NCBI GenBank assembly: GCA_026389955.1
Contig: JAPLGY010000194.1
Span: 1 to 21,883, forward strand
From: Caldilinea sp.
Lineage (GTDB): Bacteria; Chloroflexota; Anaerolineae; Caldilineales; Caldilineaceae
Length of the DNA: 21,883 nt
Reading direction: 5' to 3'
A program made the translations under genes and the position numbers. Positions 6,483 through 15,056 of this stretch are shown in pieces. The first letter of the stretch is position 1. Each line of letters begins with the position of its first letter. The notes under the pieces are model-generated. The model was given only the letters and a program-made list of their open reading frames with translations. It was not told the origin of the DNA and ran no database searches.

Positions 6483-8043
6483 CGGTTGGCTCCTCGTCTT
6501 GTGCAGGGTCAGTGAACTGCACCATCCACACAGTGCGGGTGGTGCCGGTGATTCGGGCGCTGTGCGACTGTGCGAGCCCGCAGACCCAGAGCAGCCGTCC
6601 GTTGCTGCGGTCCACGAGAACAGGCCAGCCAGGGCGCAGAGCCGGGGCAATCTTGGCGTCGGTGAACAGCTTGCCGAGCGTTTTATGCCGTCCCCCCATG
6701 CCCAGCGGGTCGATGCGTTGGCCGGGCAGTGCGGCGCACAGCACAGGCTCCTGGATTTGGTCAGCATCCAAGAAAACCTGCCAGCGTTGCCCAGGAGGCT
6801 GCCTGGCACTCTTCAGTGCTGTCCGTTCCAGCAGCCTGCAGGAGACATGCCAGCCGCCCACAGCCGTTTCTCCGGTGCGGGGCAGCGGCCCTGTCGGCTG
6901 GCGGTCGGCTGGCGTCAGCCAGGGGCCGGGCGGGGCCAGCGGAAGCTCTCCGTGGAGGTGCAGGGAGAGACAAAGTCTCTGTCCTGGCAGTGCCACTACG
7001 CTCCAGGCCAGCGGGCCAGCCAGCGGGTGGGGGCCCGAGGTGCGGGTGGCCCGGCGCAGCGCCGCCGCCAGCATCTCCAGCCGGTCGGCGCCGACCTCGC
7101 GCAGATCGCAGGCGAGCCGGTTCATCGCCAGCCGCAGCACTCCCTGCTGGCTGGCGGGCTCCAGCTGCTGGAGGCCAGCCAGGTCGAGCAGCAGGTGCCG
7201 GGCGGGGGAGCGCTGTGGTTGGCGTGTCAGCCGTTCGAGGGTCTGTACATCCAGCCCATGCAGCCGGTCCGCCTCTGTCGCCAGGACGCGCGCCGTGCGC
7301 GCCAGTGTGGCCACGATCGAAGGGGTGTGCTGCTGCAGCAGCGGCAGGAGCTGCTGTCGGATCCAGTTGCGGCTGAAGCGTTCGTCCTGGTTGCTTTCAT
7401 CCTCGTCCCAGACAAGCTGCTGCTGGCGGGCGTAGGCAACGATGCTGGCACGGGTCGCTTCCAGCAGAGGACGGATCAGGTGTACCGGCCGTTCGACCAG
7501 ATCGGGGTCTGTCAGGAGGGTCAGCGGGCGCATGGCGGCCAGCCCCTGGACCCCGCTGCCTTGCAGCAGCCGGAGCAGAACGGTCTCGGCCTGGTCATCG
7601 GCATGGTGGGCCACTGCGACCACAGGAATTTGTGGTGAGGGGGCCAGGTCGTTGGCCAGCGTGCACAGAAAGCGGTAGCGCGCCCGGCGGGCTGCCGCCT
7701 CCAGCCCGGAGGGGTCTGCCCGGAGGGCTGTGCTGTCCAGGCGAATGCTGTGCCAGGGCAACCCCAGGTGCTCGGCCAGCTGGTGCACCTGGCTGGCCGT
7801 TGTGGCCGAGCGGGGGCGCAGGGCATGGTCGACGTGGGCCACATGGAGCAGCAGCTGCCGGGCAGGGGCCAGTTGGTGCAGCAGATGGAGCAACACCACG
7901 CTGTCGACGCCGCCGCTGACCCCCACGACCACCGGCTGGGGACCGTGTCTGCTGGGGGGCAGCAGGGTCTGGCTGGCCCGCCAAAGCAGGCTTGCCAGGG
8001 GGTGCTCCCATCGAGGTGGGCGAACCGGTGCACAGTGTGACAT
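6448..8043 (-). CDS. tilS: tRNA(Ile)-lysidine synthase
   Basis: TilS attaches lysine to C34 of the CAU-anticodon tRNA(Ile), changing both decoding and charging from Met to Ile. The N-type ATP pyrophosphatase loop SGGVDS is at residues 43-48 of the 531-aa product. HVDHALRP and VAVAHHADDQAETVLLRLL follow in the catalytic domain. The C-terminal domain signature is LGMGGRHKTLGKLFTDAKI. I chose the ATG at 8041-8043, which starts 35 residues before the PP-loop segment; the frame stays open to 8124, but that extension has no family-like sequence. No clear SD is seen. A TATACT lies only 12 bp before the ATG (8055-8060, minus strand), so the message may be almost leaderless. The middle and C-terminal parts are rich in Ala, Leu, Pro and Arg. 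Confidence 0.9.
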   Translation of the reverse strand: MSHCAPVRPPRWEHPLASLLWRASQTLLPPSRHGPQPVVVGVSGGVDSVVLLHLLHQLAPARQLLLHVAHVDHALRPRSATTASQVHQLAEHLGLPWHSIRLDSTALRADPSGLEAAARRARYRFLCTLANDLAPSPQIPVVAVAHHADDQAETVLLRLLQGSGVQGLAAMRPLTLLTDPDLVERPVHLIRPLLEATRASIVAYARQQQLVWDEDESNQDERFSRNWIRQQLLPLLQQHTPSIVATLARTARVLATEADRLHGLDVQTLERLTRQPQRSPARHLLLDLAGLQQLEPASQQGVLRLAMNRLACDLREVGADRLEMLAAALRRATRTSGPHPLAGPLAWSVVALPGQRLCLSLHLHGELPLAPPGPWLTPADRQPTGPLPRTGETAVGGWHVSCRLLERTALKSARQPPGQRWQVFLDADQIQEPVLCAALPGQRIDPLGMGGRHKTLGKLFTDAKIAPALRPGWPVLVDRSNGRLLWVCGLAQSHSARITGTTRTVWMVQFTDPAQDEEPTDERPDRPLDPS

Positions 8044-8140
8044 CTTCGTCGAGCAGTATACAGCGTTTCTCCGCTGGCAGAGAACTGCCGGAGAGCCGTT
8101 CGCAACTCCTGCACCTTCGCACAACTTTGCGAGAGCATTT

Positions 8141-8167
8141 TTGAAGGCCGTCCGCCTGTGCTATACT
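8141..8167 (+). promoter_or_regulatory. extended -10 promoter for the mreB cluster
   Basis: TGC-TATACT is an extended -10 element (TG at 8159-8160, hexamer 8162-8167). TTGAAG (8141-8146) is a possible -35 at a short 15-bp spacing. The start near 8174 gives a leader of about 125 nt before mreB. It lies in the 255-bp divergent spacer between tilS and mreB. Confidence 0.5.
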
Positions 8168-8298
8168 GACATATCATTTTTACATGGTGGTGTCTGGCGG
8201 AGAGTGGACAGCTCTGACAAGGGCGATGGCAGGCAAGCGGAGAGCAAATCGATGGGTTTTGCAACCGGATCGAGAGTAACTGAGGAGAAGCGCCACGC

Positions 8299-9366
8299 GT
8301 GAACAATCCGCTTGATTGGCTGTTGGGGCTCTTTTCTCTCGACATTGGGATCGATCTGGGAACCGCCAACACGCTGGTCCATGTAAAAAATCGTGGAATT
8401 GTCATCAACGAGCCCTCTGTAGTTGCGATCGACATCTCTTCCCGGCGCCGCAACCGAGTCAAGGCGGTCGGCAGCGATGCCAGAGAGATGGTCGGGCGCA
8501 CCCCAGCCCACATTGTGGCCATCCGGCCGCTGCAAGATGGAGTCATCTCTGATTTTGATGTCACCGAGCAGATGATCCACCATTTCATCGGCAAGGTGCA
8601 CGGTGGGCGGTTTGGCGCTGCCCGCCCGAGGGTGGTGATCGGCATCCCCTCGGGGGTCACCGAAGTTGAAAAGCGGGCGGTGCGAGACGCTGCGATCAGC
8701 GCCGGGGCACGCGAGGCAGGGCTGGTCGAAGAGCCGATGGCGGCGGCGATCGGAGCAGGGTTGCCCGTCACGGAGTCAGTTGGCTCGATGATCGTCGACA
8801 TTGGGGGTGGCACGACCGAGGTCGCCGTGATCTCGCTGGGGGGCATCGTGGTCTCCCGGTCGATCCGCGTGGCGGGGGACGAGATGAACGAGGACATCGT
8901 CAACTACTCGCGGCAGAAGTACAACCTCCTGATCGGCGAGCGCATGGCCGAACGGACCAAGATCGAAATCGGTTCGGCCTACCCGCTGGAACGAGAACGG
9001 ACCCTGATCCTGCGTGGGCGCAACCTGATCACAGGGTTGCCCGAGGCAGTAGAAGTCAGCTCGGTGGAGATTCGGGAGGCACTTTCCGGGTCGGTGCAGG
9101 TCATCGTCGACGCGGTCAAAGCCACCCTGGACGAGACACCGCCTGAACTGGTGGCAGATCTGATGGAGTATGGGGTTGTGTTGGCGGGGGGAGGGGCCTT
9201 GCTGCAGGGGCTGGCCCAACGTCTACAAGATGAGACCCGGATGCACGTCTACGTCGCCGACAACCCGCTGACAGCCGTAGCGATGGGAACCGGCATGATT
9301 TTAGAGAAACCAGAATTTTATCGCGAGACCTTGACCAGCATGCAGCGCAAGGCGATGATTCGCTAG
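8299..9366 (+). CDS. mreB: rod shape-determining actin-like protein MreB
   Basis: MreB forms ATP-dependent membrane-attached filaments that organise side-wall peptidoglycan synthesis. The 355-aa length is normal. The actin-fold phosphate-1 loop is DIGIDLGTANTLVHV (15-29), phosphate-2 is IVDIGGGTTEVAV (165-177), and the adenosine loop is VLAGGGALLQGL (294-305). The N-terminal segment MNNPLDWLLGLF may serve as an amphipathic membrane anchor. Start is GTG at 8299; GAGGAG lies 11 bp upstream, a slightly long spacing. It is the first gene of a seven-gene plus-strand cluster ending with rodA. Confidence 0.97.
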   Translation: MNNPLDWLLGLFSLDIGIDLGTANTLVHVKNRGIVINEPSVVAIDISSRRRNRVKAVGSDAREMVGRTPAHIVAIRPLQDGVISDFDVTEQMIHHFIGKVHGGRFGAARPRVVIGIPSGVTEVEKRAVRDAAISAGAREAGLVEEPMAAAIGAGLPVTESVGSMIVDIGGGTTEVAVISLGGIVVSRSIRVAGDEMNEDIVNYSRQKYNLLIGERMAERTKIEIGSAYPLERERTLILRGRNLITGLPEAVEVSSVEIREALSGSVQVIVDAVKATLDETPPELVADLMEYGVVLAGGGALLQGLAQRLQDETRMHVYVADNPLTAVAMGTGMILEKPEFYRETLTSMQRKAMIR

Positions 9367-9393
9367 CTTTGTTCACAGACACTGTTGTTTTCT

Positions 9394-10335
9394 ATGCGTA
9401 GCACGGAACGAAGACCGCGCACGGTCGGTGATGTAGGGATACGAATCGGGCTGCTGTCGTTGGCAGCGTTGCTTTTGCTGGCGTTGCAACTTTCCGGCAA
9501 CTTGCAGCCTGTCCAAAATTTCTTGACGCAGCTGACCATGCCTGCCCAGTTGAGCGCGACCGGGCTCACAACAACGTTCAGCCAGCTGATCGAGAGCGTG
9601 CTCCGGATGCGCACGTTGAACCAGGAGCTGGCTGTGCTCCAAAGCCGCACTCGCCAGCTGGAGGCAGAGCTGCAGACCCTGCGTGAGGTCGAAAAAGAAA
9701 ACGAAACGCTGCGCACCTTGTTGAACTTTGCCCAGACACGCCCACGTCTGGAGCTGCGCGGGGCCCAGATCGTCGCCCGCGTCGTCGGCGAGGAAAGCAC
9801 CAATTTTATCGACACCATCTTGATCGACCTGGGGGCAGTGCACGGCCTCCGCACTGGAATGCCCGTTGTGACTGTTCAGGGGCTGGTGGGGCGTATCAGT
9901 TCGGTGACCGAGAACAACGCCAAGGTGCTTTTGCTCAGCGACCCCAGCAGCCTGGCCAGCGCGTTGTTGGCTGACAGTCGGCTGAACGGGATCGTGCGCG
10001 GGGACACCGGCAACCATCTGGTGATGGACTTTTTGCCCCAGGGGCCGACCTTTGCGGTCGGCGAGGCAGTCCTGAGCTCCGGGCTGGGGGGCCAGTTTCC
10101 CCGTGGCCTTAGGATCGGCACGATCGACACGATCGAATCCCAGCCCAACGCGGTCTTTCAGACTGCGACGGTGCGTCCGGCGGTCGATTTCAGCAGCCTG
10201 GAACTGGTGATGGTGATCACCAACTTTGCACCGAGCCAGGGGTTGAACGACCTGCTGAACCAGGCTGAGGAGACTGCGCCGGTGCAGAGTGCCCCAGCGC
10301 AGAGTGCCCCAGCGCAAGAGGAGACGGCACCATGA
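9394..10335 (+). CDS. mreC: rod shape-determining protein MreC
   Basis: MreC is a bitopic membrane protein that links MreB/MreD to PBP2 and activates it. The 313-aa product has one membrane helix (about 17-34), a heptad-rich coiled coil (about 65-113) and the extracytoplasmic beta-barrel domain (about 121-277), with GLRTGMPVVTVQGLVGRI (151-168) typical of the family. The tail after 290 carries two SAPAQ repeats. I chose ATG 9394; an in-frame TTG at 9385 is possible, and neither has a clear SD. Its stop overlaps the mreD start as ATGA. Confidence 0.93.
   Translation: MRSTERRPRTVGDVGIRIGLLSLAALLLLALQLSGNLQPVQNFLTQLTMPAQLSATGLTTTFSQLIESVLRMRTLNQELAVLQSRTRQLEAELQTLREVEKENETLRTLLNFAQTRPRLELRGAQIVARVVGEESTNFIDTILIDLGAVHGLRTGMPVVTVQGLVGRISSVTENNAKVLLLSDPSSLASALLADSRLNGIVRGDTGNHLVMDFLPQGPTFAVGEAVLSSGLGGQFPRGLRIGTIDTIESQPNAVFQTATVRPAVDFSSLELVMVITNFAPSQGLNDLLNQAEETAPVQSAPAQSAPAQEETAP
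10284..10313 (+). repeat. two tandem 15-bp units in the mreC tail
   Basis: The unit GCAGAGTGCCCCAGC occurs at 10284-10298 and 10299-10313 without mismatch. It keeps the frame and doubles a five-residue SAPAQ-type motif in the disordered tail of MreC. Confidence 0.85.
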
Positions 10336-10847
10336 ACCGCGGGGCCTTGTATTATCTGATGGTTCCCCTCTTGTTGCTCTGTGCCTTGTTGCAGTCGACG
10401 ACGCTGGCTCGCTTCAAGCTGGCCGGGGTCAAGCCTGAGCTGGTGCTGCTGGTAGTGGTGATAGGGGCGATGGTCTACGGCGCACGGTCAGGGGTGCTGT
10501 GGGCTTTTGTGGCAGGGATCGGCCTGGATCTTTTCAGCGGTGGACCTTTTGGCGCCTCCAGCCTGGCTTTGATGGCGAGTGCACTGGTAGCCGGGTTGGG
10601 GCATCGCCCTTTTTCACGCTTCAATCTGCTGGTGCCGTTGGCCGCTGCCGCCTTGGGCACCCTGGCCTTTGCCGCTGTCTATCTGGGCCTGCTGGCGGTG
10701 CTGACCACAGCCGGCTTCTCTGTGCCGCAGCTGCCGCTGGAGGGAACCCTCCAAGACATTGTGCTCCCGGTCACGCTGTACAATGTGGCGTTGATGCTGC
10801 TGGCGATCCCGCTGCTGAATCGTCTGCCCGAAAGCCAGGATGTGTAG
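10332..10847 (+). CDS. mreD: rod shape-determining membrane protein MreD
   Basis: The 171-aa protein is strongly hydrophobic, with about five membrane helices, and has the MreD-type segment WAFVAGIGLDLFSGGPFG (57-74). MreD works with MreC to control PBP2/RodA activity. AGAGGAGA lies just upstream, and the ATG overlaps the mreC stop by 4 bp, which suggests translational coupling. Length is normal. Confidence 0.92.
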   Translation: MNRGALYYLMVPLLLLCALLQSTTLARFKLAGVKPELVLLVVVIGAMVYGARSGVLWAFVAGIGLDLFSGGPFGASSLALMASALVAGLGHRPFSRFNLLVPLAAAALGTLAFAAVYLGLLAVLTTAGFSVPQLPLEGTLQDIVLPVTLYNVALMLLAIPLLNRLPESQDV

Positions 10848-10893
10848 CGGCTTCCCGCTGTTGTGAGATGTACTAGACGTTGATCGAGTGATC

Positions 10894-13074
10894 ATGTTTG
10901 AAGAACGCACGGGAAAAGACACTGCCGATATCACGATGGCGATTTTTCGCCTGGGCATTGTGGTCACGTTTGTGGTCATGGTGGCCCGCATGTTTGATCT
11001 GCAGGTGATGCAGACGGACCGTTACGCCGCGCTGGCCAACCAAAACCGTCTGTTGCGCATCGAAACGCCTGCCCCGCGCGGGGTGATCTATGACCGCAAC
11101 GGCACGATCCTGGTGCGCAATCGCCCCTCCTTCGAGGTGGCCTTGGTGCCAGAAGATCTGCCCACCGATGACTTGGAGACCGAAGAGGTCGACGAGGAGG
11201 CTGTCGAGATCGAAAAAATTCTGCGCATTCTGCAGGCAGACCGTGACCCCGAAGTCGCCTTGCGCATGGCGGAAATTTTGTTCAACAAACTGGGCTACAA
11301 CGACTTTATCCGTACAGTTGAAGCCGTCAATGTCCAGATTTCGTATCTGGACGATCCTGCGTTTGTGACCCCAGTCACCGACGCCGGTCGGATGGTGATG
11401 GCTGCGCCGCTCGAAGTGTACCTGCCTGACCTGGACAAGGTGCTGCCGATGGAGGGACTGGTGGCGCTGGTCAAACGCACGGTCGCGATCCAAAGCATGG
11501 GGAGCGCCTCCGACCCTGTGCCGATCCTGGACGGCGTCGACCGCATCCGTGCGTTTGAAATTTCTGAGGACAGCTTTCGGATCCCAGCGGTGCGTGTGAC
11601 CCAGGTGCCCGTGCGGGAGTACATCTACGGCGACCTGCTCAGCCACGTCCTGGGCTTTTTGGGGCCGATCCCGGCCTTCGCCGCCGACACCTATCGTCAA
11701 AGTGGCTACAACAACCCCAACGAACGTGTGGGGCTGAACGGCCTGGAATACACCTACCAGGCCGAGCTGCGAGGGACGCCGGGCGTCCGCTATTCGGAAC
11801 GCAACATCCTGGGGATCGACGTGCGCACCATCGGGCCGGAGGTCGAGCCGGTGCCGGGCTGGAATCTACATCTGACCATCGACTGGCGCCTGCAGTCGAT
11901 CATGCGTGAGGCTTTGCAGGCGAAGATGGAGGAGGTCGGCGCTCCCTGGGCGGTGACCGTGGCGATGAACCCGCAGAGCGGCGAGATTTTGGGGATGGTC
12001 AGCCTGCATTCTTACGACAACAACATCTTTGCCGAACGGATCGGCGAAGAGTATTTGCGTCTGGAGCAGGACGAACGGCGCCCATTGATCAACTATGCGA
12101 TCGGCGGCCTCTATCCGCCCGGCTCCGTCTTCAAAATGGTGACCAGCCTGGCCGGCCTCTCGGAGGGAGTGATCACCCCGGAGACCCTCGTCGTCGATGC
12201 TGGCCCGATCTATCTGCCCAACCGGTATTTCCCCAACGACCTGACCCAGGCACAAAAATTTGTGAGCTGGAACCACAAAAACGGGGTTGTGCATGGCCGG
12301 ATCAACGTAGAAAGCGCGCTGGCACTTTCCAACGATATCTTTTTTTACTATCTGGGCGGCGGCTATCTGGACGAATTTGTCGGACTTGGCCATGTGCTGC
12401 TCAGCAAATGGACCGATCTGTTCGGTTTTGGGGAGAAGACCGGCATCGACCTGCCGGGAGAGGTCACTTCGCTGGTGCCGACAGACCAGTGGAAACGTCA
12501 GCTCTTTGCGGAACCCTGGACGACCGGCGACAGCTACAACATGGCGATCGGCCAGGGGTATGTGCTGGCGACACCGCTGCAAGTGCTGGTCGAGACCGCA
12601 GCGCTGGCCAATGGGGGCATCCTGTATGTTCCCAAGGTGGTCCACCATATGACCGATGCCAACGGGGGGGTCCAACGGGACTTCCAGCCAGAGGTCAAAC
12701 GCCAGCTGCCGGTCGACCCGGAGCATCTGGAAGTGGTCCGCCGGGGCATGTGGGAGGTGGTCAACGCCAGCTATGGGACTGGGCAGGTCGCCCGGGTTGC
12801 TGGGGTGGAGGTGGCCGGCAAAACGGGTACCGCCGAGTTTTGTGAGTATCTTCCCGAAAAGAGCGACTGCCGCCGCGATGAAAAGGATTTTTTGCCTTTT
12901 CATTCCTGGTTCAGCGCCTTTGCGCCCTACGACAACCCAGAGATTGCAGTGGTCACTTTTGTCTACGACGGCGGTGAAGGCTCTGCCGTTGCTGCCCCGA
13001 TCACCCAAAAAATCCTGGAAGGCTACTTCACCGAGATCGCACCTCGCCCACAGCCTGTGGCAACGGAACCGTGA
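10894..13074 (+). CDS. mrdA: penicillin-binding protein 2, elongasome transpeptidase
   Basis: This class B PBP cross-links new side-wall peptidoglycan and pairs with RodA. Numbering from ATG 10894 (726 aa): one membrane helix (about 14-34), the pedestal motif RGVIYDRNG (62-70), the catalytic SVFK (411-414, after YPPG), SND (479-481) and KTGTAEF (643-649). An in-frame GTG at 10888 is an alternative start. The protein is about 90 residues longer than E. coli PBP2 (633 aa); most of the extra sequence lies in the pedestal region, about residues 90-230, and includes an acidic stretch near 92-110. It begins 46 bp after mreD and ends 10 bp before minC. Confidence 0.95.
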   Translation: MFEERTGKDTADITMAIFRLGIVVTFVVMVARMFDLQVMQTDRYAALANQNRLLRIETPAPRGVIYDRNGTILVRNRPSFEVALVPEDLPTDDLETEEVDEEAVEIEKILRILQADRDPEVALRMAEILFNKLGYNDFIRTVEAVNVQISYLDDPAFVTPVTDAGRMVMAAPLEVYLPDLDKVLPMEGLVALVKRTVAIQSMGSASDPVPILDGVDRIRAFEISEDSFRIPAVRVTQVPVREYIYGDLLSHVLGFLGPIPAFAADTYRQSGYNNPNERVGLNGLEYTYQAELRGTPGVRYSERNILGIDVRTIGPEVEPVPGWNLHLTIDWRLQSIMREALQAKMEEVGAPWAVTVAMNPQSGEILGMVSLHSYDNNIFAERIGEEYLRLEQDERRPLINYAIGGLYPPGSVFKMVTSLAGLSEGVITPETLVVDAGPIYLPNRYFPNDLTQAQKFVSWNHKNGVVHGRINVESALALSNDIFFYYLGGGYLDEFVGLGHVLLSKWTDLFGFGEKTGIDLPGEVTSLVPTDQWKRQLFAEPWTTGDSYNMAIGQGYVLATPLQVLVETAALANGGILYVPKVVHHMTDANGGVQRDFQPEVKRQLPVDPEHLEVVRRGMWEVVNASYGTGQVARVAGVEVAGKTGTAEFCEYLPEKSDCRRDEKDFLPFHSWFSAFAPYDNPEIAVVTFVYDGGEGSAVAAPITQKILEGYFTEIAPRPQPVATEP

Positions 13075-13084
13075 GGAAGAGAGC

Positions 13085-14263
13085 ATGAGCGAGACAGCCC
13101 GATCGGACCCGCGGATCCACAGCGTTGCCTCTACCGGCGAATCTGCCTTCCATTCTCGGATCGCAGACCTGCTCGACGATGTGACGGTCCCAGCAGCAGC
13201 CTCGTCTGCAGAGGATGCTGCTGCGCCCCTGCCCTCTGCGGGGGAGGAAAGGACAGCGCAGGCCGCTCCTTCTCTGGCCCTGAACGAGGTGGCTGGCCGT
13301 GGGTCAGCGCAGGAGACAGCAGGGGCTCTGCTGCCAGGCGAGCCGTTGATGGGGGCCGGTCGGCGTCTTCTGGCCGCTGCGGAGATGACATCTTTTCTGC
13401 CCTACAAGCCGGTTGACCCTCCGGGCGAGCCAGAACCGGAGACCCCCAAGGCGTTGCCCCCCCAGCCTCCTGCGGGCAAGCTGTCTGGGGCCGAACAAGT
13501 GATCAACCTGCGTGGACGCAGCGATGGGGTGGTGATCGAACTGGGGCGCCAGCCATGGCCTGAAATTTTGTCTGGGTTGACCGAACGGCTGAACCAGTCG
13601 TCCAGTTTTTTTTATCACAGCAGCGTGGCGCTCGACACCGGAACACGGCCCGTCACCGAGGGGGAACTCTCTCAGGTGGCCAGGGTGCTCTCTGAACATG
13701 CGATGACCCTGGGGCTGGTGCGCACCGCCTCGGAGCGCACGTTTCAGGCAGCGTTGGCGATCGGGATGGCAGCGACATTGGAAGCCCCCGACGGCAGCAC
13801 GATGGCAGAGGCCAGCCGTGCGGGCAGCAACCTGGCTCCGAAACCGGGTGAAGAGGCTGGCTATTTTGTTTTCCGCGGCTATCTGCGCTCCGGCCACCGG
13901 CTGCAGCGGGCCGAACACATCCTGGTGCTGGGCGACATCAACCCGGGCGCTGAAGTGATCAGCGACGGGGATGTCATGGTCTGGGGGCGGCTGCGTGGGG
14001 TCGTTCATGCGGGCGCACAAGGCAACCGGCGGGCGCTGGTGGCGGCACTCGACCTGGAACCGACCCAACTCCGAATCGCCGATCTCTTCGTTCAAGGAGC
14101 TGACCCCAAACCGGGGCAGCCAGGACGTTTTTTTTGGCGCCGCTCTCAACACAAACGCCCCGAAATTGCCCGGTGGATCCAGGGACAGATTGTCGTCGAG
14201 GAGTGGGATATCTCACGCCCAGGAGGATTGATCTCGTTGCAGCGTCAAGCAGGACGAAGCTGA
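13085..14263 (+). CDS. minC: septum site-determining protein MinC with a long N-terminal extension
   Basis: MinC inhibits FtsZ polymerisation away from the division site when recruited by MinD. The 392-aa product is much longer than E. coli MinC (231 aa). Residues 1-135 are Ala/Pro/Glu-rich, low complexity and probably disordered. The N-terminal MinC domain spans roughly 138-225 (VINLRGRSDGVVIELG). The C-terminal beta-helix domain lies around 263-370, with RSGHRLQRAEHILVLGDINP, then GAEVISDGDVMVWGRLRGVV and HAGAQGNRRALVAALDLEPT. The ATG at 13085 follows GAGGAAGAG closely. It sits 1 bp before minD, the normal partner. Confidence 0.92.
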   Translation: MSETARSDPRIHSVASTGESAFHSRIADLLDDVTVPAAASSAEDAAAPLPSAGEERTAQAAPSLALNEVAGRGSAQETAGALLPGEPLMGAGRRLLAAAEMTSFLPYKPVDPPGEPEPETPKALPPQPPAGKLSGAEQVINLRGRSDGVVIELGRQPWPEILSGLTERLNQSSSFFYHSSVALDTGTRPVTEGELSQVARVLSEHAMTLGLVRTASERTFQAALAIGMAATLEAPDGSTMAEASRAGSNLAPKPGEEAGYFVFRGYLRSGHRLQRAEHILVLGDINPGAEVISDGDVMVWGRLRGVVHAGAQGNRRALVAALDLEPTQLRIADLFVQGADPKPGQPGRFFWRRSQHKRPEIARWIQGQIVVEEWDISRPGGLISLQRQAGRS

Positions 14264-14264
14264 C

Positions 14265-15056
14265 ATGACAGGGACCGTGATCACCGTGACCTCTGGCAAA
14301 GGGGGGGTCGGCAAGACGACGACCACCGCCAATCTCTGTGCGACGTTGACCCGTCTGGGCCAGCGCGTGATCGCAGTCGACGCCGACATCGGGCTGCGCA
14401 ACCTCGATCTGGTGATGGGGTTGGAAAACCGTATCTTGTACGACTCGATCGACGTGGCGGAGGGGCGCTGCACGCTGCAGCAGGCGCTGGTGCGCGACCC
14501 ACGTGCCGAGTTTCTCTACCTGCTGCCGGCAGCACAGACGCGCGACAAACACGAGATCACCGCAGACCAGCTGTGCACGATCTGCAAACAGCTGGTCAAC
14601 CTGGCCGACTATGTGTTGATCGACTCTCCCGCAGGCATCGAACATGGTTTTGCCGCCGCGATCGCCCCTTCCGACCGCGTTTTGATTGTCACGACGTCGG
14701 ATGTGAGCGCGCTGCGAGACGCCGACAAAGTGATCTATCTGCTCGAACGGGACTGGCAGCGCCAACCTGGGCTGGTGATCAACCGCTTCAACCCACGGCT
14801 GGTCAACAGCGGCGAAATGCGGGGGATCGACGATGTGCTCGATATTCTGGCGATCGACTTGATGGGCGTGGTCCCCGAGGATGAACGGCTGATGTTGTCG
14901 ACCGACCGCGGCACACCTGCCGCCTTCGACCAACGCATGTATGTGCGCCGTGCCTACGAAAACATTGCGCTGCGTGTGATGGGAAACAATGTCCCGCTGA
15001 CCGACTACCATCGGCCAGGTCTGTGGGGCTGGCTGGCCAGATGGTTAGGAAGATAA
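14265..15056 (+). CDS. minD: septum site-determining ATPase MinD
   Basis: MinD is a ParA-family ATPase that dimerises on the membrane with ATP and recruits MinC. The deviant Walker A is SGKGGVGKTTT (10-20, signature lysine K12, catalytic K17), switch I contains DADIGLRNLDLVMG (39-52), and Walker B/switch II is DSPAGIE (120-126). The last twelve residues, GLWGWLARWLGR, form a textbook amphipathic membrane-targeting helix. The 263-aa length is normal. The stop codon TAA directly abuts the ATG of rodA, so no minE is present between them. Confidence 0.96.
   Translation: MTGTVITVTSGKGGVGKTTTTANLCATLTRLGQRVIAVDADIGLRNLDLVMGLENRILYDSIDVAEGRCTLQQALVRDPRAEFLYLLPAAQTRDKHEITADQLCTICKQLVNLADYVLIDSPAGIEHGFAAAIAPSDRVLIVTTSDVSALRDADKVIYLLERDWQRQPGLVINRFNPRLVNSGEMRGIDDVLDILAIDLMGVVPEDERLMLSTDRGTPAAFDQRMYVRRAYENIALRVMGNNVPLTDYHRPGLWGWLARWLGR

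Noticed and set aside
9385..9393. TTG at 9385 as the mreC start
   Set aside because: It adds only three residues, has no SD advantage, and ATG 9394 is the more common start type.
11866..13086. 406-codon minus-strand frame opposite the transpeptidase domain of mrdA
   Set aside because: All PBP2 catalytic motifs are intact on the other strand; the antisense frame is a codon-bias shadow.
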